Assembly: GCA_963755755.1 (NCBI GenBank)
Contig: CAVWLJ010000012.1
Span: forward strand, 248,001 to 312,000
DNA: 64,000 nucleotides
Direction of reading: 5' to 3'
From: DATKNA01 sp963755755
GTDB lineage: Bacteria > Actinomycetota > Actinomycetes > Actinomycetales > Kineosporiaceae
Shown: in pieces, positions 57,291 to 64,000 of the stretch
Position numbering within the stretch: position 1 is the stretch's first letter
How the letters are laid out: each line of letters starts with the position of its first letter
Program-made: the position numbers and the translations under genes
Notes under the pieces: model-generated
The model's database searches: none
What the model was told of the DNA's origin: nothing
What the model saw: only the letters and a program-made list of their open reading frames with translations

Positions 57291-58022
57291 GTGAAGCTGC
57301 ATGAGGACGAGGTCCGGGTCCCGTCCCGGGACGGGAACATCCGCGCGGTCGTGATCAGCCCGGGTGGCGGTGGACCGCACCCCGGCGTCCTGCTCTACAG
57401 CGACATCTTCCAGCTGACCGAGTCGACGCTCCGGACGGCGCGGCGCCTCGCCTCCCACGGCTTCCTGGTGTGCGCGCCGGAGATCTACCCGCACGGCGAC
57501 CTCGCCGGCGTGGCGCTGGAGTTCGACGACGCCGGCAAGCAGGCGGGCCTCGCGGGGGCGGCGTCCACGACCACGGAGCAGTTCGACGCCGATCGTGTCG
57601 CCGTGCTCGACCATCTGCAGGGCCGCGACGACGTCTCGCAGATCTTCGCGACCGGGTTCTGCCTGGGCGGTCACCTGGCCTTCCGGGCCGCCTTCGACCC
57701 GCGGGTCGAGGCCACGGTCTGCTTCTACCCGACCGGACTGCAGGACGGCGCGCTGGGCGCGGACGACGCCCCCTCGATCGCGGATGCCGGGAACATCGGC
57801 GGCCGGCTCATGATCGTGTTCGGGTCGCAGGACCCGCACGTGCCGCCGGACGCGCGGCTGTACGTGGTGTCCGCGCTCTACGCGGCGGGCCTCACGGACG
57901 TCGAGCTCCACCTCTACACCGGCGGCGAGCACGCTTTCATGCGCGACGTCGGCGCGCGGCACGATCCGGTGCTGACCGACCTCGCGCTCGCCGAGGCGGT
58001 CGCCTTCCTGCGGGGGCGCTGA
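57291..58022 (+). CDS. Dienelactone hydrolase family protein
   Basis: This 243-residue protein has the nucleophile Cys in FATGFCLGGHLAFRAAF, the Asp in VFGSQDPHVPPDAR and the His in GGEHAFMRDVGAR, the Cys-Asp-His triad of dienelactone hydrolases. Natural substrates range from dienelactones to other lactones and esters. A TAAGGT box at 57277-57282 ends eight bases before the GTG. It is convergent with the quinone-oxidoreductase-like gene. Confidence 0.85.
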   Translation: MKLHEDEVRVPSRDGNIRAVVISPGGGGPHPGVLLYSDIFQLTESTLRTARRLASHGFLVCAPEIYPHGDLAGVALEFDDAGKQAGLAGAASTTTEQFDADRVAVLDHLQGRDDVSQIFATGFCLGGHLAFRAAFDPRVEATVCFYPTGLQDGALGADDAPSIADAGNIGGRLMIVFGSQDPHVPPDARLYVVSALYAAGLTDVELHLYTGGEHAFMRDVGARHDPVLTDLALAEAVAFLRGR

Positions 58023-58069
58023 GCCGGCGCCTCAGCCGGAACCGACGGTGCGTGACGGTGGGCGGCGGT

Positions 58070-58972
58070 TCAGGGGACCAGGACGAGCTTTCCGCGCACG
58101 TGGCCCGACTGGCTGATGCGGTAGGCCTCTGCGGCGCGCTCGAACGGGAACGTCTGGACCTTGATCACGACCTTGTTCTCCGCCAGCAGGTCGGCCATCT
58201 CCGCCAACGCCTCCGCGGCCCTGCTGTCGGCGCCGCCGCCGGTCACCTGGACGCCGGACTGCCCCGCCGTGAAGTTCGCGATCGTCAGCACCCGCGCCGG
58301 CTCGGCGACCAGGCCGATGAGCTCCTCGACCGGCGTCTTGCCGGGGACGTCGAACACCTCGTCCACCGTGCCGCCGGCCGCGGCGCGGACCCGGTCGGCC
58401 AGACCCTCGCCGTAGAGCACCGGGATCGCTCCGATCTCGCGCAGGTAGTCCTGGTTGCCCTCGCCGGCGGAGGCGATCACCCGGATGCCGCGGGCGAGTG
58501 CCATCTGCACGGCGACCGCCCCGACGCCTCCCGCGCCGCCGTCGACGAAGAGCGTGTCGCCGGCCTTCGCCCCGAGGAGGCGGAGCGCGCGTTCGGACGT
58601 CTCCCCGGCGACACCGGCCGCGGCGGCCACCGCCCAGTCGATGGACGCCGGCTTGCGCGCCCAGGCGTTGAGCACGGCGTATTCGGCCTGCGCGTTCGGT
58701 CCCTGGCCGAACACGTCGTCGCCGACGGACACCCCGCTCACGCCCTCGCCGACCTCGTCGACGACCCCGGCGGCGTCGCGGCCCAGATACCCCGGACCGG
58801 CGAGCGGCTTGCCGCCGGCCATCGCGCCGCTGAAGATCTTCCAGTCGATCGGGTTGACGCTGGCGGCCCGGACGGTGATCCGTACCGTGCCCGGGCCGGC
58901 GTGCACGTCGGGGGCCTCCGCCCACCGGAGGACGTCGGGGGTTCCGTACTCCTCGTACTGCAGCGCGCGCAT
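58070..58972 (-). CDS. NADP-dependent oxidoreductase (quinone oxidoreductase-like MDR)
   Basis: This 300-residue protein of the medium-chain dehydrogenase superfamily reads RALQYEEYGTPDVLRWAEAP, VRITVRAASVNPIDWKIFSG, YLGRDAAGVVDEVGEGVSGV, the NADP loop FVDGGAGGVGAVAVQMALAR, and ends AYRISQSGHVRGKLVLV. It lacks the zinc ligands of alcohol dehydrogenases, as quinone oxidoreductases do. ATG 58972 follows GGAGGGATCAGCGGG; the open frame continues to 59245 but that part is not MDR-like. Confidence 0.85.
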   Translation of the reverse strand: MRALQYEEYGTPDVLRWAEAPDVHAGPGTVRITVRAASVNPIDWKIFSGAMAGGKPLAGPGYLGRDAAGVVDEVGEGVSGVSVGDDVFGQGPNAQAEYAVLNAWARKPASIDWAVAAAAGVAGETSERALRLLGAKAGDTLFVDGGAGGVGAVAVQMALARGIRVIASAGEGNQDYLREIGAIPVLYGEGLADRVRAAAGGTVDEVFDVPGKTPVEELIGLVAEPARVLTIANFTAGQSGVQVTGGGADSRAAEALAEMADLLAENKVVIKVQTFPFERAAEAYRISQSGHVRGKLVLVP

Positions 58973-59197
58973 CCCGCTGATCCCTCCGGTTCGGTCGCGG
59001 CCGGCACCGGTACCGGCCGTCGTCGTCACGCTAGTCGTGCTCGGCGAGGGACGCTCGCGGCGTCTCAGTGATCGCCACGCGGGCGGACGACGAGGGCCGT
59101 CCGCGGCGAGTTGCGCGTGTCGCCGCCTCGCCTCCTCCCGGGTGGCGATCACGGCCGTCGGCCGGCGAGAGCGCCGGAAGGAGTTGGTTCGTGCCTC

Positions 59198-59227
59198 TTG
59201 TCCTCGGTCGGAGGAGGGCTCTAGTCT
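59198..59227 (+). promoter_or_regulatory. Promoter of the LacI-type regulator
   Basis: TTGTCC (59198-59203) and TAGTCT (59222-59227) are spaced by 18 bases. The predicted start of transcription falls at the first operator. The rest of the 318-base divergent stretch 58973-59290 holds no gene that I can support. Confidence 0.55.
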
Positions 59228-59234
59228 CGCTGCA

Positions 59235-59261
59235 TCGATTCGCATCGACGATGCGTATCGA
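59235..59261. promoter_or_regulatory. Tandem LacI-type operators upstream of the regulator
   Basis: TCGATTCGCATCGA (59235-59248) and ACGATGCGTATCGA (59248-59261) overlap by one base. Each is a near-copy, on alternate strands, of TCGATACGCATCGA found upstream of the transporter genes at 60422. The position right after the -10 box suggests autorepression. Confidence 0.65.
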
Positions 59262-59290
59262 TGACGACGGCGCGGACGTCAGGAGGCGAG

Positions 59291-60328
59291 ATGGTCGCTT
59301 TCACGAGCAAGGACGTCGCCCGCGCCGCCGGTGTCTCGCAGAGCACCGTCTCGTACGTGATGAGCGGCAAGCGCCCGATCTCCGAGCGGACCCGCGAGCG
59401 CGTGCTCGCCGCGATCGAGCAGCTGACCTACGAACCGAACGCCGGCGCGCGTGCCCTGGCCAGCCAGCGGACGCGGGTCGTCGGGCTGGTCGTCCCGTTC
59501 GGGTCGGGCAGCGACACCGCCGGGCTGCTGCCCTTCATCGAGACGATCGCCGGCGCGGCCCGAGCCAACGACCACGAGGTCCTGCTCGTGACGACCGACG
59601 AGGGCTCGGCCGGGCTGCGTCGGCTGGCCGGCCGGTCGCTCTGTGACGCGATCGTCCTCATGGACATCCGGACCCAGGACGACCGCGTCCCGGTCGCGGC
59701 GTCGTTGCGGATCCCGGTGATCCTCATCGGCGTCCCGCTCGACCCGGCGGGACTGCGCTGCGTGGACCTCGACTTCCCCCTCGCTGCGCAGATGGCTGTC
59801 GATGAGCTCGCGGCGACCGGTCACGACAGCGTGGTCTTCCTGGGCTATCCCCAGGAGCTGACCGATCGTGACCTCAACTTCATACCGCGGTTCCTCGATG
59901 CCGCCCAGGCCGCGGCGGAGGCGAAGGGGCTCCGCCAGCACCTGATCTCGCCCGTGGAGCCGGATCGTCAGGCGGTGCAGGACGCGGTGGACGGTGCGCT
60001 CGCGTTCGGTGCCGGCACCCGGCTCGGCATCGTCGTCCCGAGCATGCAGATCCTCCAGCGGACGCTGAACACCCTGCGGGCCCGCGGCGTCCAACCGGGC
60101 CGGGACGTCTCGGTCGTCGCGCTCTGCACGGACGCCACCGCTGAGGACTGCGAACCTCCGGTCACCAACGTCTCGGCGGAACCGCGAGACGTGTCGCGGC
60201 GGGCGATGGAGACGCTCTTCTGGTTGCTCGACCCCGCCCCGGGCGTCCAGCCTCCGGGGATCGATCTCGTGACCCCGCGCCTGACGCGCCGGGGCACCGT
60301 GATGAATGCCCTGCCAGGGCCGCCATGA
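59291..60328 (+). CDS. thuR: LacI-family transcriptional regulator of the sugar-uptake locus
   Basis: This 345-residue protein has an N-terminal helix-turn-helix (TSKDVARAAGVSQSTVSYVM), the hinge segment YEPNAGARALASQRT, and a periplasmic-binding-protein-like effector domain (VVGLVVPFGSGSDTAGLLPF, PVILIGVPLDPAGLRCVDLD, FLGYPQELTDRDLNFIPRFL). AGGAGG lies just upstream of the ATG. Matching palindromes before this gene and before the transporter operon indicate that it controls both. The ThuR name rests on the neighbouring ThuA-like gene. Confidence 0.8.
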   Translation: MVAFTSKDVARAAGVSQSTVSYVMSGKRPISERTRERVLAAIEQLTYEPNAGARALASQRTRVVGLVVPFGSGSDTAGLLPFIETIAGAARANDHEVLLVTTDEGSAGLRRLAGRSLCDAIVLMDIRTQDDRVPVAASLRIPVILIGVPLDPAGLRCVDLDFPLAAQMAVDELAATGHDSVVFLGYPQELTDRDLNFIPRFLDAAQAAAEAKGLRQHLISPVEPDRQAVQDAVDGALAFGAGTRLGIVVPSMQILQRTLNTLRARGVQPGRDVSVVALCTDATAEDCEPPVTNVSAEPRDVSRRAMETLFWLLDPAPGVQPPGIDLVTPRLTRRGTVMNALPGPP

Positions 60329-60418
60329 CGGGCAGACGAAGGCCGTCGCCCGGCCCGTTGATCCCCGAGCTGACGTCCTCCCGGGAAAGCCGAGCCGGCC
60401 GACATCGCCCCACGACTA

Positions 60419-60438
60419 TCGTCGATACGCATCGACGA
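60419..60438. promoter_or_regulatory. LacI-type operator upstream of the transporter operon
   Basis: TCGTCGATACGCATCGACGA has perfect 8-bp arms around ACGC. Its core TCGATACGCATCGA (60422-60435) recurs in the regulator's own upstream region. It lies about 110 bases before the binding-protein start, in the 220-base gap after the regulator gene. Confidence 0.7.
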
Positions 60439-60548
60439 CAATTCGCAAGGATTCACCGCATCAAGACCGATAACACATCCGGCCCGGACCCGGACCGGAG
60501 CAGCCGAGGCGCCGTCAGCCGTGACGTCGCCCGAGGAAAGGGAATCGT

Positions 60549-61797
60549 ATGGCTCGACGTGGAGCTCGGTCGCGCACCCTCCAACTCGCGACCGCTGCGG
60601 CTCTGACACTTCCTCTGGCGCTCGCCGCGTGCGGCAGCAGCGGTAACGGGGGGAGCAGCGGCTCGTCCGGTGGAAAGGTGACGAGTCTGCGGGTACTGGA
60701 CTACTACAACAACGAGCCCGACAAGACGGTCTACACGAACGTCCTGAACGCCTGCGGGAGCGCGAACGGCGTCACCATCCAGCGCGAGGCCGTGCCGGGC
60801 GCGAGCCTCATCCCGAAGGTCCTGCAGCAGAGCTCGTCCCGCACGCTGCCCGACGTCCTCATGCTCGACAACCCCGACCTGCAGCAGATCGCGGCGTCCG
60901 GCGCGCTGACACCGCTGTCGGACTACGGGCTCTCCGCGGACGGGTACATCAAGGGCGTCGTCGACGCGTCGACCTATCAGGGCAAGCTCTACGGGCTGCA
61001 GCCGATCACCAATTCGATCGCCCTGTTCTACAACAAGGACATCCTCGCCAAGGCCGGCATCACCCCGCCGAAGACGTGGGACGAGCTCAGGGCCGACGCC
61101 AAGAAGCTGACCGCGGGCAAGCAGTACGGCATCGCGTTCTCCGCCCCGGCCAACTACGAGGGCACCTGGCAGTTCCTGCCCTTCATGTGGTCCAACGGTG
61201 GCGACGAGAAGAACATCGCCACTCCGCAGACCGCCGACGCGCTCCAGCTGTGGGTCGACCTCGTGAAGGACGGCTCGGCGTCCAAGTCCGTCGTGAACTG
61301 GACGCAGGCCGACGTCAACGACCAGTTCAAGGCCGGGAACGCGGCGATGATGATCAACGGGCCGTGGCAGTTCCCGGTGCTCAACGCAGCCAAGAACCTG
61401 CACTACGGCGTCGTGCCCACGCCGGCCCCGCACGCCGGCGCGACCGTCGTGTCGCCGCTCGGCGGGGAGACGTGGACGGTTCCCGCAGACCGGCGACAAG
61501 GCGCGCGAGCAGGCCGCCGCGAAGATCGTGCAGTGCCTGAACAGCGACCAGAACCAGATGCTGCTCGGCAAGGAGCGGCAGACGGTGCCCACCAAGCTGT
61601 CCCTCCAGGAGCAGTTCGTGACCCAGAACCCGTCGATGAAGGCGTTCAGCCAGGTCGTCGAGACGGCGCGGGCCCGCACCGGCGAGCTCGGCGCCGACTG
61701 GCCGAAGGCCGCGACGAAGATCTACACCGGGATCCAGTCGGCGCTGACCGGCGGCGCTGCGCCGATGGCAGCCCTGCAGCAGGCCCAGAATGGCTGA
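60549..61797 (+). pseudogene. thuE: Sugar-binding lipoprotein of ABC transporter, one frame break
   Basis: The protein has about 416 residues. It is an extracellular solute-binding protein with a lipoprotein signal (LQLATAAALTLPLALAACGS, lipobox Cys). Family-1 binding-protein features are TSLRVLDYYNNEPDKTVYTN, IALFYNKDILAKAGITPPKT and MMINGPWQFPVLNAAKNLHY. A one-base gain near 61488 breaks the frame after GGETWTVP; the end (REQAAAKIVQCLNSDQNQML to ALQQAQNG) is in the next frame. It captures a di- or oligosaccharide, likely trehalose or maltose-type. The stop overlaps the permease start. Confidence 0.8.
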
Positions 61798-62893
61798 TGG
61801 ACGACTGACGGTGGGTGGCGCCGGGGCCGCCACCCACCGGCACGGTCCGTTCGGCCCCGCTCGTCCGTCCCCCCGGTCGCACCGGTGGTGGTCGGGGAGT
61901 GCGAGTCGCGCCGCGGAGTCGGCCACAGCGGCGGGGGAGGCCGGAGCCCGCCGTCGTCCGACGCAGGCCGCGGGCCGCGCCGCGACCCGCCGAGGGCGCT
62001 GGTCGCCCGGGCGTCGCCGACAGCGCCTCATCGAAATCGGCTTCCTGCTGCCCGCCGTGGCGTATCTGCTGCTGTTCTTCGGCTACCCGGTCGTGAAGAA
62101 CGTGCTGATGGGCTTCCAGCACTACACGACGCGGACCTTCTACACCGGCGAGGCTCCGTGGGCCGGGTTCGGCAACTACAGCACCGTGATCCACTCGGCC
62201 GTCTTCAGCAAGGCGATGCTCAACACGGGACTGTTCACGGTCGGGTCGATCCTCGGCCAGTTCGTCATCGGACTCGCCATCGCCGTCTACTTCTGGCGGC
62301 ACTTCCCGCTGAGCGACGTGCTCCGGTCGCTGTTGCTCCTGCCCTGGCTGATCCCGCTGATCGTCTCCAGCTCCGTCTGGCGCTGGATCCTCGACCAGGA
62401 CAACGGAGCGCTGAACCGGTTCCTCAACGACGTGCACCTCACCGGGTCGCGGCCCGGCTGGCTCACCAGCACGTCCCTCGCCCTCGTGGCGGTGATCGTG
62501 GTGAACATCTGGATCGGGATCCCGTTCAACACCACGATCCTGTACGGCGGTCTGCAGGACATCCCGGAGGAGTTGTACGAGGCCGCCGCCCTCGACGGGG
62601 CCACCGGCTGGCGAGCCTTTCGGTACGTGACCTGGCCGCTGCTCCGGCCGGTCGTCAACGTCGTGCTCGTGCTCGGCGTGGTCTACACGCTCAAGGTGCT
62701 CGACATCATTCTCGGGCTCACCGGTGGCGGGCCGGCGAATGCGACCCAGACCCTCGCCACGCAGTCGTACCACCTGTCCTTCGTGGAGTTCGACTTCGGG
62801 CAGGGCGCCGCCCTGAGCAACATCCTGATCGTGATCTCCCTGGCTTTCGCCCTGCTCTACCTGCGGCTCAACCGGCGAAACCTCGAGGAGTGA
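61790..62893 (+). CDS. thuF: Sugar ABC transporter permease (MalF-like)
   Basis: This 367-residue protein has a long basic, Ala/Arg-rich cytoplasmic N-terminus (~80 residues) and then six helices (LLPAVAYLLLFFGYPVVKNV first). The EAA loop that contacts the ATPase is EELYEAAALDGATGWRAFRY. The ATG overlaps the binding-protein gene by eight bases. The long N-terminus is unusual; an internal start would shorten it, but none has a good ribosome site. Confidence 0.85.
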   Translation: MADGRLTVGGAGAATHRHGPFGPARPSPRSHRWWSGSASRAAESATAAGEAGARRRPTQAAGRAATRRGRWSPGRRRQRLIEIGFLLPAVAYLLLFFGYPVVKNVLMGFQHYTTRTFYTGEAPWAGFGNYSTVIHSAVFSKAMLNTGLFTVGSILGQFVIGLAIAVYFWRHFPLSDVLRSLLLLPWLIPLIVSSSVWRWILDQDNGALNRFLNDVHLTGSRPGWLTSTSLALVAVIVVNIWIGIPFNTTILYGGLQDIPEELYEAAALDGATGWRAFRYVTWPLLRPVVNVVLVLGVVYTLKVLDIILGLTGGGPANATQTLATQSYHLSFVEFDFGQGAALSNILIVISLAFALLYLRLNRRNLEE

Positions 62894-62902
62894 GGAGAAG
62901 CC

Positions 62903-63784
62903 ATGACGATGCTCGCGACAACCGTCGACGCCTCGGACGCGCCGCCCCCGGCGAAGGACTGGCGCGGTGGGGGAGGCCGGCGCAGAGGCGGCTGGGGCCA
63001 CACGGTCGTCGGCGTCCTGATCCTGGGGGTGATGCTGTTCCCGGTCTACTGGATGCTCAACGTCTCGCTGCAGCCGAGCGGGTCCGCCGTCGGAACCCCC
63101 TGGCTGCCGCTGCACCTGAGCTTCGGCGGCTACGCCAAGGCCCTGCAGGACCAGAGCGGCCACCTCGCGACCAGCCTCGTGATCGCCACGGGCAGCGTGG
63201 TGCTCAGCCTGCTCGTGGCGGCTCCGGCCGCGTACGCGCTCTCCCTGTTCCGCATCCCGGGGGCCAACCTCGTGCTGCTCGTCATCCTCATCAGCCAGAT
63301 GGTCCCGGGCATCGTCGTGGCCAATGCGCTGTACAGCGCGTACAGCGACGTGGGGCTGCTGAACTCCATCGGCGGGCTGATCCTCGCCGACTCGACCGCG
63401 GGCATCCCGTTCGCGATCCTCATCCTGCGGGCGTTCATGTCGGCGATGCCCGCGCAGGTCGTCGAGGCGGCCTGGGTGGACGGCGCCGGGCCCCTCCGCA
63501 CGCTCGTCTCGGTCGTGCTCCCCATGTCCAGGAACGCCCTCGTGACCGCCGGCCTGTTCACGTTCCTGTTCACCTGGGGCGACTTCCTCTTCGCGCTCAC
63601 CCTGACGACGACCGAGGACGTCCGCCCGGTGACCCTGGGCCTGTACACGTACATCGGCGCCTACGTGAACGACTGGAGCTCGGTGATGGCGACGGCGGTC
63701 CTCGCCTCGCTGCCGGCCGTCGTGCTGCTGGTGGTGGCGCAGCGATACGTCGCCGCCGGGACGACCGCGGGTGCGGTCAAGTAG
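62903..63784 (+). CDS. thuG: Sugar ABC transporter permease (MalG-like)
   Basis: This 293-residue protein has six helices, beginning VVGVLILGVMLFPVYWMLNV. The EAA motif is QVVEAAWVDGAGPLRTLVSV. GAGGAG lies upstream of the ATG, ten bases after thuF. With ThuE and ThuF it makes up the uptake pore. No ATPase gene follows directly, so a shared MsiK-type ATPase elsewhere in the genome is likely. Confidence 0.85.
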   Translation: MTMLATTVDASDAPPPAKDWRGGGGRRRGGWGHTVVGVLILGVMLFPVYWMLNVSLQPSGSAVGTPWLPLHLSFGGYAKALQDQSGHLATSLVIATGSVVLSLLVAAPAAYALSLFRIPGANLVLLVILISQMVPGIVVANALYSAYSDVGLLNSIGGLILADSTAGIPFAILILRAFMSAMPAQVVEAAWVDGAGPLRTLVSVVLPMSRNALVTAGLFTFLFTWGDFLFALTLTTTEDVRPVTLGLYTYIGAYVNDWSSVMATAVLASLPAVVLLVVAQRYVAAGTTAGAVK

Positions 63785-63828
63785 GGACGTCTCCGCCCGA
63801 CCAGCTCCGGAAGAAAGGTGTGCCCTCC

Positions 63829-64000
63829 GTGACCCAGGAACCTGCCCGTTCCCTCGACGTCCTCGTCTGGGGCGAGAACCGCCACGAGAAGCTCGAGGAG
63901 CACGTGGCGAGGATCTATCCCGAGGGCATGCACACGACGATCGCCGAGGGCATCGTCGAGAACCTCGGCGACCGCTGTGCCGTCCGCACGGCGACCCTCG
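63829..64000 (+). CDS. thuA: ThuA-like trehalose-utilisation protein (cut by window edge)
   Basis: The visible 57 residues read TQEPARSLDVLVWGENRHEK, EEHVARIYPEGMHTTIAEGI and VENLGDRCAVRTATL. VWGENRHEK and YPEGMH are the ThuA signature. ThuA proteins have a class I glutamine-amidotransferase-like fold and act in disaccharide catabolism, together with 3-keto-sugar formation by ThuB. GTG 63829 (or GTG 63820) follows AAAGG. The gene runs off the window. Confidence 0.8.
   Translation, partial: MTQEPARSLDVLVWGENRHEKLEEHVARIYPEGMHTTIAEGIVENLGDRCAVRTATL

Overview
The window is very GC-rich (well above 70% by eye), uses many GTG and a few TTG starts, and has several apparently leaderless promoters. 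DUF397/XRE pairs, a DUF574-type methyltransferase, Lsr2-like and WhiJ-type regulators, a SAM-IV riboswitch and DtxR/IdeR-type iron control point to a filamentous or soil actinobacterium. Pseudonocardiales (e.g. Pseudonocardia relatives) is my best guess from gene style; this is inference. All of it looks chromosomal. I see no rRNA, tRNA, CRISPR array, transposase or phage block. About 40 single-base frame breaks interrupt otherwise conserved genes, with both gains and losses, mostly in G/C runs. I read these mainly as sequence-quality artefacts and give the full reconstructed gene spans, typed as pseudogene where the frame is broken.

Layout. 0-6 kb: large-subunit catalase katE, a TMEM175-type channel, and feoABC with a DtxR/IdeR box at its start; feoB is shredded by frameshifts. 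6-13.7 kb: DUF427 protein, an ABC-2 drug-exporter pair, an acyl-CoA dehydrogenase pair and an acetyltransferase. 13.8-19.6 kb: glycogen debranching enzyme, cupin, ATP-dependent DNA ligase, class I fructose-bisphosphate aldolase, PPOX-fold enzyme. 19.7-23.2 kb: a membrane protein with a degenerate GGDEF domain followed by a large Sel1-repeat protein with an Mrr-like N-terminus. 23.3-24.5 kb: SAM-IV riboswitch, a 23-residue leader peptide, cysteine dioxygenase and rhodanese (sulfur catabolism). 24.5-31 kb: Nudix, MFS, secreted GH12-CBM2 cellulase, DUF574 methyltransferase, DUF397/XRE pair, PspC. 31-41 kb: a run of small enzymes, a second YidC-type insertase with DUF6412, an AbiEi/DUF559 protein, two paralogous small proteins flanking an SDR, a secreted tandem-repeat PepSY-like protein. 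41-47.6 kb: arginine deiminase, a second AbiEi/DUF559 protein, patatin, epoxide hydrolase, hemerythrin.

47.7-51.8 kb holds the most unusual locus: three genes with start/stop overlaps encoding a long zinc-dependent phospholipase C-like protein, a protein with a Gly linker plus an extreme His/Cys-rich stretch and a CARDB-like domain, and a 37-residue peptide. Next to it are an ERCC4 nuclease-Lsr2 fusion and, further on, an ECF sigma factor fused to a zinc-finger, membrane-anchored anti-sigma-like tail.

55-64 kb: DUF2382 stress protein, VOC proteins, dienelactone hydrolase, quinone-oxidoreductase-like dehydrogenase, then a thu-type trehalose/disaccharide uptake locus (LacI regulator, binding protein, two permeases, ThuA cut by the window edge). 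A shared 14-bp palindromic operator lies upstream of both the regulator and the transporter, and no ATPase gene is present in the visible part.
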